Notes: generated by a model from the letters alone, not told the origin. A stretch of 57,836 bases of DNA from CBDDRG01 sp051306415 (GCA_051306415.1 JBPPNE010000074.1:1-57836); one strand, 5' to 3'; numbered from the stretch's first letter, positions 1 to 9,634 are shown. Translations and numbers: made by a program.

Positions 1-1
1 C

Positions 2-91
2 TACAACCGGCAGCGGCGACACTCGAGACTGGGCAACCTCTCACCGGCGGCGTTTACTCAACAGTTTTACCGGCAGCAGCAGGCGGCCTGA
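2..91 (+). mobile_element. IS3-family transposase OrfB, C-terminal end only
   Basis: The plus strand reads 29 codons from the window edge to a TGA at 89-91. The peptide contains YNRQRRHSRLG, then LSPAAF and a Gln-rich end, which is the usual C-terminus of IS3-family OrfB integrases (WYNxxRxHSxLGxLSPxxF). The rest lies outside the window. The IS end probably falls between 92 and about 150, because the neighbouring membrane-protein frame loses family similarity there. I could not define the terminal inverted repeat. It is clearly different from the IS3 element at the right edge. Confidence 0.75.
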
Positions 92-100
92 TACGGCGAC

Positions 101-361
101 TCATGGTGTCCACGGTTGACGACCTAGCTCAAGTTCCAGACTTGTTCTATCAATGTCGAAGCCGGTTCTTTGCGCCAATTCGAACAGGCTGGGCGGATTC
201 CAATACTCGGGCACAAACAGGGGCTCGGTAAGTCCGAATGGCGCCATAAGCAAGCTCGTCCACCACATTTGCCTTCGATGTTGATCGAACGCGAGGAACA
301 ACAGCAGCCATGGCACGAGAAAAGCGCTCGACCACACCAGCCAGACGTAGTGATAATTCAT
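101..361 (-). pseudogene. truncated conserved membrane protein (lycopene-cyclase-domain-like), cut by the IS3 element
   Basis: The product has 86 residues. The first 65 or so hold two hydrophobic segments and a motif FVPEYWNPPSLFELAQRTGF that I associate with a small conserved membrane family sometimes annotated as lycopene-cyclase-domain proteins. After GFDI the sequence turns hydrophilic (about 16 residues ending QPWTP) and stops close to the IS3 transposase end, so this tail is probably IS-derived and later membrane segments are missing. No good ribosome-binding site precedes the ATG at 361. The family name is uncertain; the truncation is better supported. Confidence 0.4.
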
Positions 362-440
362 GTTGCGGTTGGGTCACGCATTGCTGCCACGGCGGACGTC
401 CAAGGGAAAAGGTGCGATCTACGACATCCAGGCAACCTGT

Positions 441-1739
441 TCATAGCCAGCCTCCCGTGAAACCCGCTCGCCGCAAGCCGCTGACAATGTAGGGACAGTT
501 TCGCATCAGTCGCCACATCAGGCCGCTACGATAGTTTTCGATCATCAAAACGATCGGCCCTTGATTTATGCCGTAATGCCACGGCGATACCCAGCCGTAG
601 GGATTGCTGCGCTTGTCCGGGTAGGTCGGATTGAACGTTGCCTTGAAACCGCAGGTATTGCCCAATTCCAGGTCGACTTCATGTACCAGATAGTTGATTG
701 CCGGCAACACGATTTCCGGCGCGAACGGTAGCGACGCCACCACAACCCATGGCGCGACGGTGCCGTCGTCCGGTCCGTACGGTACTCCACGCCCCAGGTA
801 ATCGAAGAACTGCCGCTCGATGCCGTTCACTTTGATGGTGTCAGGGCCGGGGCCATCGCTCGCGGTGATCCCCCAGCAGTCTTTGCCATACCCTGCAAAC
901 TTGAGCGGATTGTCGATCGCGTATTGTTGCTGCACATAGGTCGCGCGGCGGGAGTTTTCGAAGTAGTCGATACCTTTTTCGCGCATGAACGCGTCTTGAA
1001 TGCCACGAAAATCGATCCAGAGATGCGAAATCTGATGCGTAAATAACGGTCCGGCGTAAAGATAATCGTATCCGCAGTTATTTTTCCACTCGTAAGTAGA
1101 AGCCCAGGCTGCGTAGCTGCTCTCCGGCAGCGGATGGGTGGGCGAGCCAAGCCCCAGGATATACAGCACAAGCGCCTCGTCGTAGCCTTCCCAACGGTAC
1201 GCGAGAAATCCGCTTTCGGGTTTCCAACCGTGTGTAACCGTCAGGCCACCGTTTTGAGCCCACGGCCAGTCGGCGCGGCGATAAAGGGCGTCAGCAACGT
1301 CACGTATTTCCATTTCCTCAGCCGTGTCCGCGTCAAAATACGCCCCGGCCGTCAACGCACCGGCGAGCAGAATGGCGCTATCCACGGTCGACAATTCGCA
1401 TTGCCACGCGCGCCGTCCGGTCTGCATGTCGAGAAAATGATAATAAAACCCATGGTGGCCGGTAGCGTCGGACTCGGGGCCTTGCGGGCTGTCCCGGAAA
1501 AAACGCAGTGTGGCGAGGATTGTCTTGATCGCCGCTGTGCGCGTGATGAGCCCGCGCTCGACCGCGACCGGATATGATGCCAGGGCGAGGCCAGTGGCGG
1601 CAATGCTGGCGGGCCAATCGGCCGCGGTCTTGTCGAGCACCAGTCCATTTTGCGGATTAGTCCAGAGCAGAAAGTATCTGAAGGTATCGCGCTGCAATGA
1701 TTCCAGTTCAGTATCGGCCGTGGGTTTGTCGGTGTTCAT
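441..1739 (-). CDS. GH144-like endo-beta-1,2-glucanase / glycoamylase-domain protein
   Basis: This 432-residue protein has no signal peptide and is probably cytoplasmic. It matches the glycoamylase-like family (PF10091), which includes GH144 endo-beta-1,2-glucanases and the middle domain of cyclic beta-1,2-glucan synthases. Recognisable stretches are TFRYFLLWTNPQNGLVLDK near the N-terminus, IAATGLAL, GFYYHFLDMQTGRR, the WEGYDEA segment and YGWVSPWHYGINQGP near the C-terminus. It lies downstream of a GH94 phosphorylase gene, so it probably works on beta-1,2-glucan made or used by that enzyme. A close full-length paralogue is at 45018-46319. Substrate is inferred from family and context. Confidence 0.75.
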   Translation of the reverse strand: MNTDKPTADTELESLQRDTFRYFLLWTNPQNGLVLDKTAADWPASIAATGLALASYPVAVERGLITRTAAIKTILATLRFFRDSPQGPESDATGHHGFYYHFLDMQTGRRAWQCELSTVDSAILLAGALTAGAYFDADTAEEMEIRDVADALYRRADWPWAQNGGLTVTHGWKPESGFLAYRWEGYDEALVLYILGLGSPTHPLPESSYAAWASTYEWKNNCGYDYLYAGPLFTHQISHLWIDFRGIQDAFMREKGIDYFENSRRATYVQQQYAIDNPLKFAGYGKDCWGITASDGPGPDTIKVNGIERQFFDYLGRGVPYGPDDGTVAPWVVVASLPFAPEIVLPAINYLVHEVDLELGNTCGFKATFNPTYPDKRSNPYGWVSPWHYGINQGPIVLMIENYRSGLMWRLMRNCPYIVSGLRRAGFTGGWL

Positions 1740-1917
1740 GGTTTCACAGGGTCTGCGATTCGGACGTCAACTCAATCGTGACGGAAGCGACCGCATGCGG
1801 CGGTAGCGCGGCATCAAGCGAATTTTTTGGTCCGATCATCTTCTTTCCTCAAGAAATGGCCACTCAGCGGCACCCGTTCAACAGCACCGTTGACGATGGT
1901 CTGCGCCTCATCAAGGT
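1740..1917. other. intergenic segment with a phosphoglucomutase 3' remnant
   Basis: This 178-base gap lies between the GH94 and GH144-like genes. Directly after the GH94 stop, the minus strand at about 1918-1880 reads DLDEAQTIVNGAV, close to the end of phosphoglucomutase in this window (SEAQAIVDRAL). The DNA around 1884-1915 is also similar to the pgm end near 8004-8035. The frame then continues without meaning to a stop near 1828. I see no clear terminator or promoter in the rest. Confidence 0.4.
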
Positions 1918-4900
1918 CTAGCCGAGCACAACGCGCAGCGTATGGGTTTGGCCGTCATCCGCCAAGGCAATCGCGTCTGTGGCAGTGAGCGCTTTGGCGT
2001 CGAGTTCAACGCGAGTTATCCCGCGACAGACATGGCCTGGATTTTCGACCGTGATGACGTAACGGGTGATGGCGTGTTGCCGGCCGCGCCGCCGGTAGGT
2101 GAGTTGGAAGCCGGCCCAATGTTTCGGAATGCACGGATCGATGCGCAGTTGGTCGCCGCGCAACTGGAAGCCGAGCACGGCCTCGAGACCGGCGCGATAC
2201 AGCCACGCGGCGGAGCCGGTGTACCAGGTCCAGCCGCCGCGGCCGATGTGCGGCGCAACCGAATAGACGTCCGCGCTGACGACATAGGGTTCCACCTTGT
2301 AGCGTGCCACGGCGTCGGCACTGTCGCTGTGGTGGATCGGGTTGAGCAGGTCGAACAGCGCACCGGCGCGATCGCCGTCACCGAGCCTGGCCCACGCAAA
2401 GACCGACCAGATCGCACCGTGTGTGTATTGGCCACCGTTCTCGCGTATGCCAGGCGGGTAGGCCTTGATATAGCCGGGATTCTTCGTGCTGTTGTCAAAC
2501 GGCGGAGTGAACAGTCGCGCGATCTGGTGCTGATGATCGACCAGCAGGCGATCGACCGAGGCCATGGCCTGCGCCGCGTGATGCGGGTTCGCTGCGCCAG
2601 CCAGCACGCTCCACGATTGCGCGATGGTATCGATTTGGCATTCCCCGCTTTCGTGCGAGCCCAGTGGCGTGCCGTCGTCGTAGTAGCCCCGGCAGTACCA
2701 CTGGCCGTCCCACGCCTGTTCCAATGCAACGCGCATGTCGGCGGCATAGTCGCGCCAGCGTTTTACGCGCTCGGTTTCGCCGCGCTGCTCGGCATAGGGC
2801 GCGAACGCCGCGATGGTGGCCAGCAGAAACCAGCCGAGCCAGCTGCTTTCGCCACGGCCCTGTTCACCGACGCTGTTCATGCCATCGTTCCAGTCGCCGG
2901 TTTCGATCAGCGGCAGTCCGTGCGCGCCGCGGGTCAGGCTGGAGTCGAGCGCGCGGGCGCAGTGTTCGTACACGCTGACTTTCCGGTCGGACTCGGTCGG
3001 TTGAAAGAGCGTGGTGGTGGCATCGGCAGGAATGACTTGGCCGACCAGGTAGGGCAACACTTCGTCCAGCACCGCGGCATCGCCGGTCACGTCGACATAG
3101 TGTGTGGCGACGTAAGTGAGCCAGATGCGGTCGTCGCTGATCTTGGTGCGGATGCCCTGACCGCCCGGCGGCAACCACCAGTGTTGCACGTCGCCCTCGG
3201 CAAATTGGCGCCCGGCCGCTCGCAGCAGATGTTCGCGGGCGAGATCGGGCCGGCTCACGCACAGCGCCATCACATCCTGCAACTGATCGCGATAACCATA
3301 CGCGCCGCTGGCCTGATAGTAGGCGGTACGCGCCCACAAGCGGCAACTCAGCACCTGGTACAGCAGCCAATCGTTGAGCATGATGTCCATCGCCCGATCC
3401 GGCGTGCGTACCTGTACGGTGTCGAGCAGGTCGTTCCACTGGGCGGCAACTTCGCCGAGTACCTGCTCGATGTCGGTCGCGCGATATTTCTCGATCAATG
3501 TCCGTGCTTCTGTTTCGTCAGCGGCATCACCGAGCAGGAAGACGATGTCAATCTGTGTATTCGGCGGCAGTTCGATTCGCGTCTGTAGTGCGCCGCACGG
3601 ATCAAGACCTGCGCCAAGGCGACCCGACAGCGGCGTGTTGTCTTGCAGCGCGGCAGGTTGGTCGAGCGCGCCGAACGGGCCGAGAAACGCGCCGCGATCG
3701 CCGCTCATCGAACATTGCTGGCCAGCCAGATCGACGAACGCGACGTGTCCGTCAAAATCACTGCGCCACGGATTGCGCGCAAACAGCGCACCGGTTTGCG
3801 CATCGCGCGAGGTGATCACGAACGGCGCCGGTGTGGTGCCGTTTGCGCCCAACGCCCATTCGACATAGCCGGTGATCGACAAGCGCCGCGTGCGCGCCGA
3901 GCGGTTGCACAGACGCAGCCGCGACAGCTTGATGGAATCGGCCACCGGCACGCACATGGTCAACTCCAAATCGATGCCGTGCGCATCGTTGGTGAAGCGG
4001 CTGGTGCCCTTGCCATGCAGGATGTGGTATGTCGCACCTGAGACGCGAATCGGCAGCGCGGTGGCGCTCCACAATGCGCCGCTGTCTTCGTCGCGCAGAT
4101 ACAGCGCCTCATGCGGACTGTCGCTGACTGGATCGTTCGGCCACGGCGTGATCGGATTCTGCTGGCCGTTGAGCGACCACGCATAGCCGCCGCCCTCGGC
4201 CGACACGAGGAAGCCGAACGCAGGGTTCGCGATCACATTGACCCACGGTAGCAGTGTGCAGCGCTCGTCGTCGAGATGGATGCGATACGAACGACCGGTC
4301 TGGCTGAAACCGCCGCTGCCATTGGCGAATTCCAGTGGGCTGTCCGGCGCGCTGGCGGCTTGTGCCGGCGTGCTGGCGCGGATGGGCGCGCCAGTCATGC
4401 CTGGCGCCGGTGCGGCAAGATCCGTGGTGCGTAGGGGTTCGTTGGCGTCGATCAACACGCGCGCCGCCGTCAGTAGGCCGTTGCGCAAGTCGTCGCTGAT
4501 CGCGCTGTCACGCAATGCAATCAGTTCGACTTTGACCGCTGCGGTGTCTGTTTTCAGCTGCGCCTGCTGCGCACTCACCAGCGGCTCAAGCGCACGGTGC
4601 AGCGCATCGCCGGCGGCGCCGGCAGCCGTATTCAAAAGCACCACATCGACGGCTAACTGCTTGCTGCGCCAGTCGTTTTGCGCCCGCAGCAACTCCTGCA
4701 CGCGCGCCAGCTCGGCCATGTTGTCGAGGCGCAGCAGCACGATCGGGCGATCACCGGAAATGCCGGCCGCCCACAGCGTGGGCGGGCCGCCGCGACCGCG
4801 CGCCAACGCGTCAGCTGCAGCGCGTTGGCGCGGATCGCTGATTACCACCGCACTCAGCCAGTGCGCAGAACGGGCGGCTTGCGCCGCGTCGGTGCCGGGG

Positions 4901-5799
4901 GGCGCGTGTTCAGCCGCGGCGTGGCGCGCGGCGCTGGTGAACAACTTCCCGGCGGCGTTCGCGTTGTCCAGCTGTGCGGTCAATGCCAGCGCGCCCTCTC
5001 GCGAATCGGCCAGTCGCGTCCACAGCAACAGCCGCACGCTGGCGCCGGGCGCGAGCGTAACGCGTTGGCGCAGGCTGAAGATAGGATCGAGCACGTAGCC
5101 GGTGGTGTTCGACAAGCTGGCGCCCGGCTGCATCGCCTGCGCATTACGCAGCGTGCGGCAGCGGCCGAGAAAACGCGCGCGATCGGTTTCATATTCGAGC
5201 GCGCGGTCGGCCGGCTGGCCCTCGATCTGCAGTGCGTGCGCTGCCCAGATAGCCGGCTCACTGTCCGCGCGCCGCCGCCGCGTGGCCAGTAACACGCCAT
5301 GTCGCGCATCCCATTCGGTTTGCACGAACATCTTGGAGAACGCCGGATGCGCGTTGTCGGGGCCGGCCGGGCCGACCACCAACTCGGTGAAGGAGATCAG
5401 CGATAACGTGCGTGGTTTGTCGCCATGGTTGTTCAGGGTGAGGCGGCGCAGCTCGATATCGGCTTCGCTGGCCACGGCGATTTCCAACGTGCTGTCCAGC
5501 GTGCCATCGCGGCGGACAAACTCGGCGCGGCCGGCGCTGAAATTCACCACATAATCCTGCGCTGCCGCGCCCAAGGGTTGCCGCGTGGCCGACCACACCG
5601 CGCCGCTGTCCTCGTCGCGCAGCAGCAGATAACTACCCCAGTTATCGCGGGTGGCATCTTCGCGCCAGCGCGTGACCGACAGGTCGCGCCATCGGCTGAA
5701 ACCAGAACCGCTGTCGCTGAGCATGACGCTATACGTGCCGTTCGAGAGCAGGCACAGCCGGCGTGTGGCGATGGCGGGGGGAGACGTGAGAGAGGGCAT
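1918..5799 (-). CDS. GH94-family phosphorylase, like the C-terminal half of cyclic beta-1,2-glucan synthase
   Basis: About 1290 residues. Two beta-sandwich GH94 N-terminal-type repeats are visible; each has a conserved run such as LRDEDSGAVWSAT / LRDEDSGALWSAT and a later FVQTEWD or ITSRDAQTGALFARNP segment. An alpha-toroid catalytic region follows, with GAYGYRDQLQDVMAL, ETGDWNDGMN (the Asp of DWND is the expected general acid), GYIKAYPPGIRENGGQYTHG and a GWTWYTGSAAW segment. Phosphorolysis of beta-1,2-glucan to glucose-1-phosphate is the likely reaction, feeding pgm upstream. The GT84 synthase part of NdvB is absent. I chose the ATG at 5799 (AGGA 6 bases upstream) over a TTG at 5832 that would overlap the transketolase stop. 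Confidence 0.8.
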   Translation of the reverse strand: MPSLTSPPAIATRRLCLLSNGTYSVMLSDSGSGFSRWRDLSVTRWREDATRDNWGSYLLLRDEDSGAVWSATRQPLGAAAQDYVVNFSAGRAEFVRRDGTLDSTLEIAVASEADIELRRLTLNNHGDKPRTLSLISFTELVVGPAGPDNAHPAFSKMFVQTEWDARHGVLLATRRRRADSEPAIWAAHALQIEGQPADRALEYETDRARFLGRCRTLRNAQAMQPGASLSNTTGYVLDPIFSLRQRVTLAPGASVRLLLWTRLADSREGALALTAQLDNANAAGKLFTSAARHAAAEHAPPGTDAAQAARSAHWLSAVVISDPRQRAAADALARGRGGPPTLWAAGISGDRPIVLLRLDNMAELARVQELLRAQNDWRSKQLAVDVVLLNTAAGAAGDALHRALEPLVSAQQAQLKTDTAAVKVELIALRDSAISDDLRNGLLTAARVLIDANEPLRTTDLAAPAPGMTGAPIRASTPAQAASAPDSPLEFANGSGGFSQTGRSYRIHLDDERCTLLPWVNVIANPAFGFLVSAEGGGYAWSLNGQQNPITPWPNDPVSDSPHEALYLRDEDSGALWSATALPIRVSGATYHILHGKGTSRFTNDAHGIDLELTMCVPVADSIKLSRLRLCNRSARTRRLSITGYVEWALGANGTTPAPFVITSRDAQTGALFARNPWRSDFDGHVAFVDLAGQQCSMSGDRGAFLGPFGALDQPAALQDNTPLSGRLGAGLDPCGALQTRIELPPNTQIDIVFLLGDAADETEARTLIEKYRATDIEQVLGEVAAQWNDLLDTVQVRTPDRAMDIMLNDWLLYQVLSCRLWARTAYYQASGAYGYRDQLQDVMALCVSRPDLAREHLLRAAGRQFAEGDVQHWWLPPGGQGIRTKISDDRIWLTYVATHYVDVTGDAAVLDEVLPYLVGQVIPADATTTLFQPTESDRKVSVYEHCARALDSSLTRGAHGLPLIETGDWNDGMNSVGEQGRGESSWLGWFLLATIAAFAPYAEQRGETERVKRWRDYAADMRVALEQAWDGQWYCRGYYDDGTPLGSHESGECQIDTIAQSWSVLAGAANPHHAAQAMASVDRLLVDHQHQIARLFTPPFDNSTKNPGYIKAYPPGIRENGGQYTHGAIWSVFAWARLGDGDRAGALFDLLNPIHHSDSADAVARYKVEPYVVSADVYSVAPHIGRGGWTWYTGSAAWLYRAGLEAVLGFQLRGDQLRIDPCIPKHWAGFQLTYRRRGRQHAITRYVITVENPGHVCRGITRVELDAKALTATDAIALADDGQTHTLRVVLG

Positions 5800-5828
5800 G
5801 GGCGATCCTGTCCGGGGGCGATGAAACT

Positions 5829-7949
5829 TCAACGTGCCGCAGCGTCAGTACGCACGGCGTCACGTGAGGCTTCCTGATGGGGCGGTGTCGGAGGGCCGGA
5901 GATAAAAGCCAGCAGCGCCCTGGCGCGCGCGACCACATTGTCGACCGTGAAGCCGTACTCGCGCAGAAGAACCTCGGCCGGGGCGGAAGCACCGAAGCGT
6001 TCGATGCCGAGCATATCGCCGCGGTCACCGACGTAGCGGTACCAACCCTGGGACACGCCCAGCTCCACGGCCAGTCGGGCAGGCACGCTCGGCGGCAGCA
6101 CGTCGTCGCGGTAGCTTTGCGGCTGTGCATCAAACAGTTCCCAGCTCGGCATCGACACGCAGCGCACGGCGACGCCTTCATTTTGCAGACGCTCGGCGGC
6201 GGTGAGGATCAGGCCGACTTCGGAGCCGCTGGCGATCAAGATCAGTGCGGGTTGGCGATCCTTCGCGTCGCTCAGCACATACGCGCCACGGCGCAGGCCG
6301 TCGGCGCTGGCATAGCGGCTGCGGTCGAGCGTGGGCAAGTCCTGCCGGCTCAGTACCAGCAGCACCGGGCGGCCGCAGGTTTCCACGGCCACCTTCCACG
6401 CCACCGCGGTTTCGTTGGCGTCGGCGGGTCGGATCACGGTGAGGTTGGGAATCGCGCGCAGGCTGGCCAACTGTTCTACCGGCTGGTGGGTGGGGCCGTC
6501 TTCGCCGAGCGCAATGCTGTCGTGGGTGAACACGTGCACCACGTGCACGCCCATCAACGCGGCGAGGCGGATCGCCGGTCGCATGTAGTCGGAGAAAATC
6601 AGGAAGGTGGCGCCGTACGGGATGAAGCCGCCATGCGCGGCCAGTCCGTTGACGATGGCGCCCATCGCGTGCTCGCGCACGCCGAAGTGCAGGTTGCGGC
6701 CGGCGTAACTCCAGCCGCCGCTGTCGGCGCCCTGGGTATCGTCATCCTGACCGGACTGCGGATTGAAATCGCCCAGCCCTTTCAGTGCAGTGTGGGTGGA
6801 CGGGTCCAGATCGGCCGAACCGCCTCCAAGCGCAGGCAGTTTCGGTGCGAACGCATTCATGACCTTGCCGCTGGCGACGCGGGTGGCCATGCCCTTGGCA
6901 TCGGCGGGAAAGACCGGGATGTCCGCATCCCAACCCGATGGCAGTTCACCGCGCAGGCGACCTTGTAGTTCTTTCGCCAACTCGGGAAATGCCTTGGCGT
7001 AGGCGTCCAGCCGTTCGTTCCAATCGGCCTCGACCTTCGCGCCACGACCCAGTGCCTCGCGAAAATGCGCCAGCGCGGGCTCGGGCACCAGAAACGGCGG
7101 ATCGACCGGCCAGCCAAGCTTTTCCTTGGTTCTTTTTACATCCTCAACGCCGAGCGGCGATCCGTGTGCCTTGTAGCTATCCTGCTCGGGCGAGCCAAAG
7201 CCAATATGGGTACGCACCAGAATCAGCGAGGGTCGCGTGATGTCGGCGTGGGCGGCGTCCAGCGCGGCGCTGATCGCGGCCACGTCGTTGCCCTCGGCCA
7301 CGCAGATAGTCTGCCAGCCATAGGCTTCGAAGCGTTTGGCGCGATCTTCAGAAAATGTGATGTCGGTGCCGGCCGATAGCGTGACGTAGTTGTCGTCGTA
7401 CAGGCAGACCAACTTGCCCAGCTTGAGGTGTCCGGCCAGTGAGGCGGCCTCGGAGGCGACTCCTTCCATCAGGTCGCCGTCGCTGACGATGGCCCAGGTA
7501 TGGTGGTCGATCAGCGTGTGGCCGTCTCGGTTGTAGCGTGCGGCCAGACTCGCTTCACCGATCGCCATGCCGACTGCGTTCGCCAACCCTTGCCCGAGTG
7601 GCCCGGTTGTGACTTCAACACCCGGCGTATGCCCGCGCTCGGGATGACCCGGCGCCTTGCTGCCCCACTGGCGGAACTGCTTGAGGTCGTCCAGGGAGAG
7701 ATCGTAACCGGTCAGGTGCAGCAGGCTATAGAGCAGCGCCGAGCCGTGTCCGGCGGAAAGCACGAAGCGGTCGCGATCGAACCAGTGCGGATTGCGCGGA
7801 TTGTGCTTGAGCCGGCGTGTCCACAGCACATAGGCCATCGCCGCCGCACCGAGCGGCATGCCTGGGTGCCCGCTGTTGGCCTGCTGCACGGCGTCTACCG
7901 ACAGAAACCGCATGGTGTTGATGCAAAGCTGATCGAGTGGGTCTGACAT
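5829..7949 (-). CDS. tkt: transketolase
   Basis: This 706-residue thiamine-diphosphate enzyme transfers two-carbon units between sugar phosphates (xylulose-5-P, ribose-5-P, erythrose-4-P, fructose-6-P). Visible family motifs are ANSGHPGMPLGAA near residue 25, the GDG-type ThDP motif in SDGDLMEGVASEAASLAGH, IGFGSPEQDSYKAHGSPLG, FGVREHAMGAIVNG and HDSIALGEDGPTHQPVEQL. It is slightly longer than the usual 660-670 residues, with a short extra C-terminal tail. It sits between pgm and the GH94 gene in a co-directional run and supplies xylulose-5-P and erythrose-4-P interconversion to the phosphoketolase encoded further upstream. Confidence 0.97.
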   Translation of the reverse strand: MSDPLDQLCINTMRFLSVDAVQQANSGHPGMPLGAAAMAYVLWTRRLKHNPRNPHWFDRDRFVLSAGHGSALLYSLLHLTGYDLSLDDLKQFRQWGSKAPGHPERGHTPGVEVTTGPLGQGLANAVGMAIGEASLAARYNRDGHTLIDHHTWAIVSDGDLMEGVASEAASLAGHLKLGKLVCLYDDNYVTLSAGTDITFSEDRAKRFEAYGWQTICVAEGNDVAAISAALDAAHADITRPSLILVRTHIGFGSPEQDSYKAHGSPLGVEDVKRTKEKLGWPVDPPFLVPEPALAHFREALGRGAKVEADWNERLDAYAKAFPELAKELQGRLRGELPSGWDADIPVFPADAKGMATRVASGKVMNAFAPKLPALGGGSADLDPSTHTALKGLGDFNPQSGQDDDTQGADSGGWSYAGRNLHFGVREHAMGAIVNGLAAHGGFIPYGATFLIFSDYMRPAIRLAALMGVHVVHVFTHDSIALGEDGPTHQPVEQLASLRAIPNLTVIRPADANETAVAWKVAVETCGRPVLLVLSRQDLPTLDRSRYASADGLRRGAYVLSDAKDRQPALILIASGSEVGLILTAAERLQNEGVAVRCVSMPSWELFDAQPQSYRDDVLPPSVPARLAVELGVSQGWYRYVGDRGDMLGIERFGASAPAEVLLREYGFTVDNVVARARALLAFISGPPTPPHQEASRDAVRTDAAAR

Positions 7950-7987
7950 GGCTATTCCCTATATATGTGCAAATAGTGCGGTGCGCG

Positions 7988-9634
7988 TCAATGCTCCGTC
8001 AGCGCGCGGTCGACGATGGCCTGCGCCTCGCTCAACAGGCTGCGCAGGTGGTCTTCGCCGCGAAAGCTCTCCGCGTAAATCTTGTAAATGTCCTCGGTGC
8101 CGGACGGCCGCGCAGCGAACCAGCCGCTGGCGGTGACCACCTTGATGCCGCCGATCGGCGCGTGGTTGCCCGGCGCGCGGTCGAGCACATGCTCGATCTG
8201 CTCGCCGCCCAGTTGCGTGATCCGCACCTGGTGTGGCGAGAGTTTCGCCAGCTTCTGCTTCTGCCCGGGCGTGGCCGGTGCCTCGACACGGTCAGCCACC
8301 GGCTCGCCGAGGTCGCGGGCAAGCTCGCGGTAGCGTTCGCCGGGATCGCGGCCCAGGCGTGCGGTAATCTCCGCCGATAGCAACGCCGCGACAATACCGT
8401 CTTTGTCTGTCGTCCAGACGCTGCCGTCCTGACGGATAAACGCTGCACCGGCACTCTCTTCCCCGCCAAAGCCGAGCGAGCCGTCGAGCAAGCCATCCAC
8501 AAACCACTTGAAACCGACCGGCACCTCAAAGAGCCCGCGGCCGAGTTTCGCCGCGACGCGATCAATCATCTGGCTGCTTACGACTGTCTTGCCGACCGCC
8601 GCATCCTTGCTCCACTTCGGTCGATGCTGGAACAGATAGTCGATGACCACCGCCAGATAATGATTCGGCGGTAGCAATCCGGCGCCGGGGGTCACGATGC
8701 CGTGGCGGTCGTGGTCGGTATCGCAGGCGAAGGCGATGTCGAAGCGATCCTTGAGGCTGATCAGGCTCTGCATGGCGTAGGACGAGGAGGGGTCCATGCG
8801 AATCTGACCGTCCCAATCGACCGTCATGAAGCGGAAGGACGGATCGACGACTTCATTCACCACCGTGAGATTCAAACCATAGCGCTCGGCGATCGCGACC
8901 CAGTAGTGGACACCGGCACCGCCGAGCGGATCGACGCCCATGCCGATGTTTGCGTTACGAATGGCCTCCATGTCGAGCACCTTGTCGAGATCGTTGACGT
9001 AAGCGTTGAGGTAGTCGTGTCGGTGCGTGGTGGCGGCGCGCAGCGCCTTCTCGAAAGGGATTCTTTTCACGCCCTGGAGGCCGTCTTTCAGAAACGCGTT
9101 GGCCTGTGCTTCGATCCATCCGGTGACGCCGGTATCCGCTGGCCCGCCGCTGGGCGGGTTGTACTTAAAGCCGCCGCTGTCGGGCGGATTGTGCGACGGC
9201 GTGATGACAATGCCGTCCGCCAGCCCGCTATCGCGGCCGCGGTTGTAAGCAAGTATGGCGTGCGACACCGCGGGGGTGGGCGTGTATTCGTCCTTATCCG
9301 CAAGCATGACGTCCACACCGTTGGCCGCCAGCACTTCGAGCGCGCTGGCAAACGCTGGCTCGGACAGCGCGTGCGTGTCGATACCCAGAAACAGCGGGCC
9401 ATCAATGCCCTGCTGTGTCCGGTACTGGCAAACGGCCTGAGTAATAGCGAGCACATGCCCTTCATTGAAACTGTTCTCGAACGCGGAACCGCGATGCCCC
9501 GAGGTGCCGAACGCGACCTGTTGCGCGGGCACCGAGAAGTCAGGTATGCCGGTATAGTAGGCCGTCACCAGTTTGGGGATATTGGCCAGCATCGCCGGCG
9601 GGGCGGGTTTCCCTGCCAAAGGATTTGCTTTCAT
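7988..9634 (-). CDS. pgm: phosphoglucomutase, alpha-D-glucose-phosphate specific
   Basis: This 548-residue protein interconverts glucose-1-phosphate and glucose-6-phosphate. It carries the N-terminal FGTSGHRGS segment, the active-site phosphoserine loop TPSHNPPDSGG, a metal-binding DTDHDRHG motif and the sugar-binding GGEESAGA loop. Length is normal for the bacterial Pgm family (about 545). The start overlaps the aldolase stop by four bases (ATGA), implying translational coupling. In context it links glucose-1-phosphate released by the GH94 phosphorylase to sugar-phosphate metabolism. A short copy of its 3' end survives beside the GH94 stop. Confidence 0.95.
   Translation of the reverse strand: MKANPLAGKPAPPAMLANIPKLVTAYYTGIPDFSVPAQQVAFGTSGHRGSAFENSFNEGHVLAITQAVCQYRTQQGIDGPLFLGIDTHALSEPAFASALEVLAANGVDVMLADKDEYTPTPAVSHAILAYNRGRDSGLADGIVITPSHNPPDSGGFKYNPPSGGPADTGVTGWIEAQANAFLKDGLQGVKRIPFEKALRAATTHRHDYLNAYVNDLDKVLDMEAIRNANIGMGVDPLGGAGVHYWVAIAERYGLNLTVVNEVVDPSFRFMTVDWDGQIRMDPSSSYAMQSLISLKDRFDIAFACDTDHDRHGIVTPGAGLLPPNHYLAVVIDYLFQHRPKWSKDAAVGKTVVSSQMIDRVAAKLGRGLFEVPVGFKWFVDGLLDGSLGFGGEESAGAAFIRQDGSVWTTDKDGIVAALLSAEITARLGRDPGERYRELARDLGEPVADRVEAPATPGQKQKLAKLSPHQVRITQLGGEQIEHVLDRAPGNHAPIGGIKVVTASGWFAARPSGTEDIYKIYAESFRGEDHLRSLLSEAQAIVDRALTEH

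Noticed and set aside
1942..3588. Long open frame (548 codons) on the plus strand inside the GH94 gene
   Set aside because: It is antisense to a clearly recognisable enzyme, has no family similarity, and GC-rich codon bias opens antisense frames.
6245..8380. Several plus-strand frames antisense to tkt and pgm
   Set aside because: All are shadows of the enzymes on the minus strand with no independent support.
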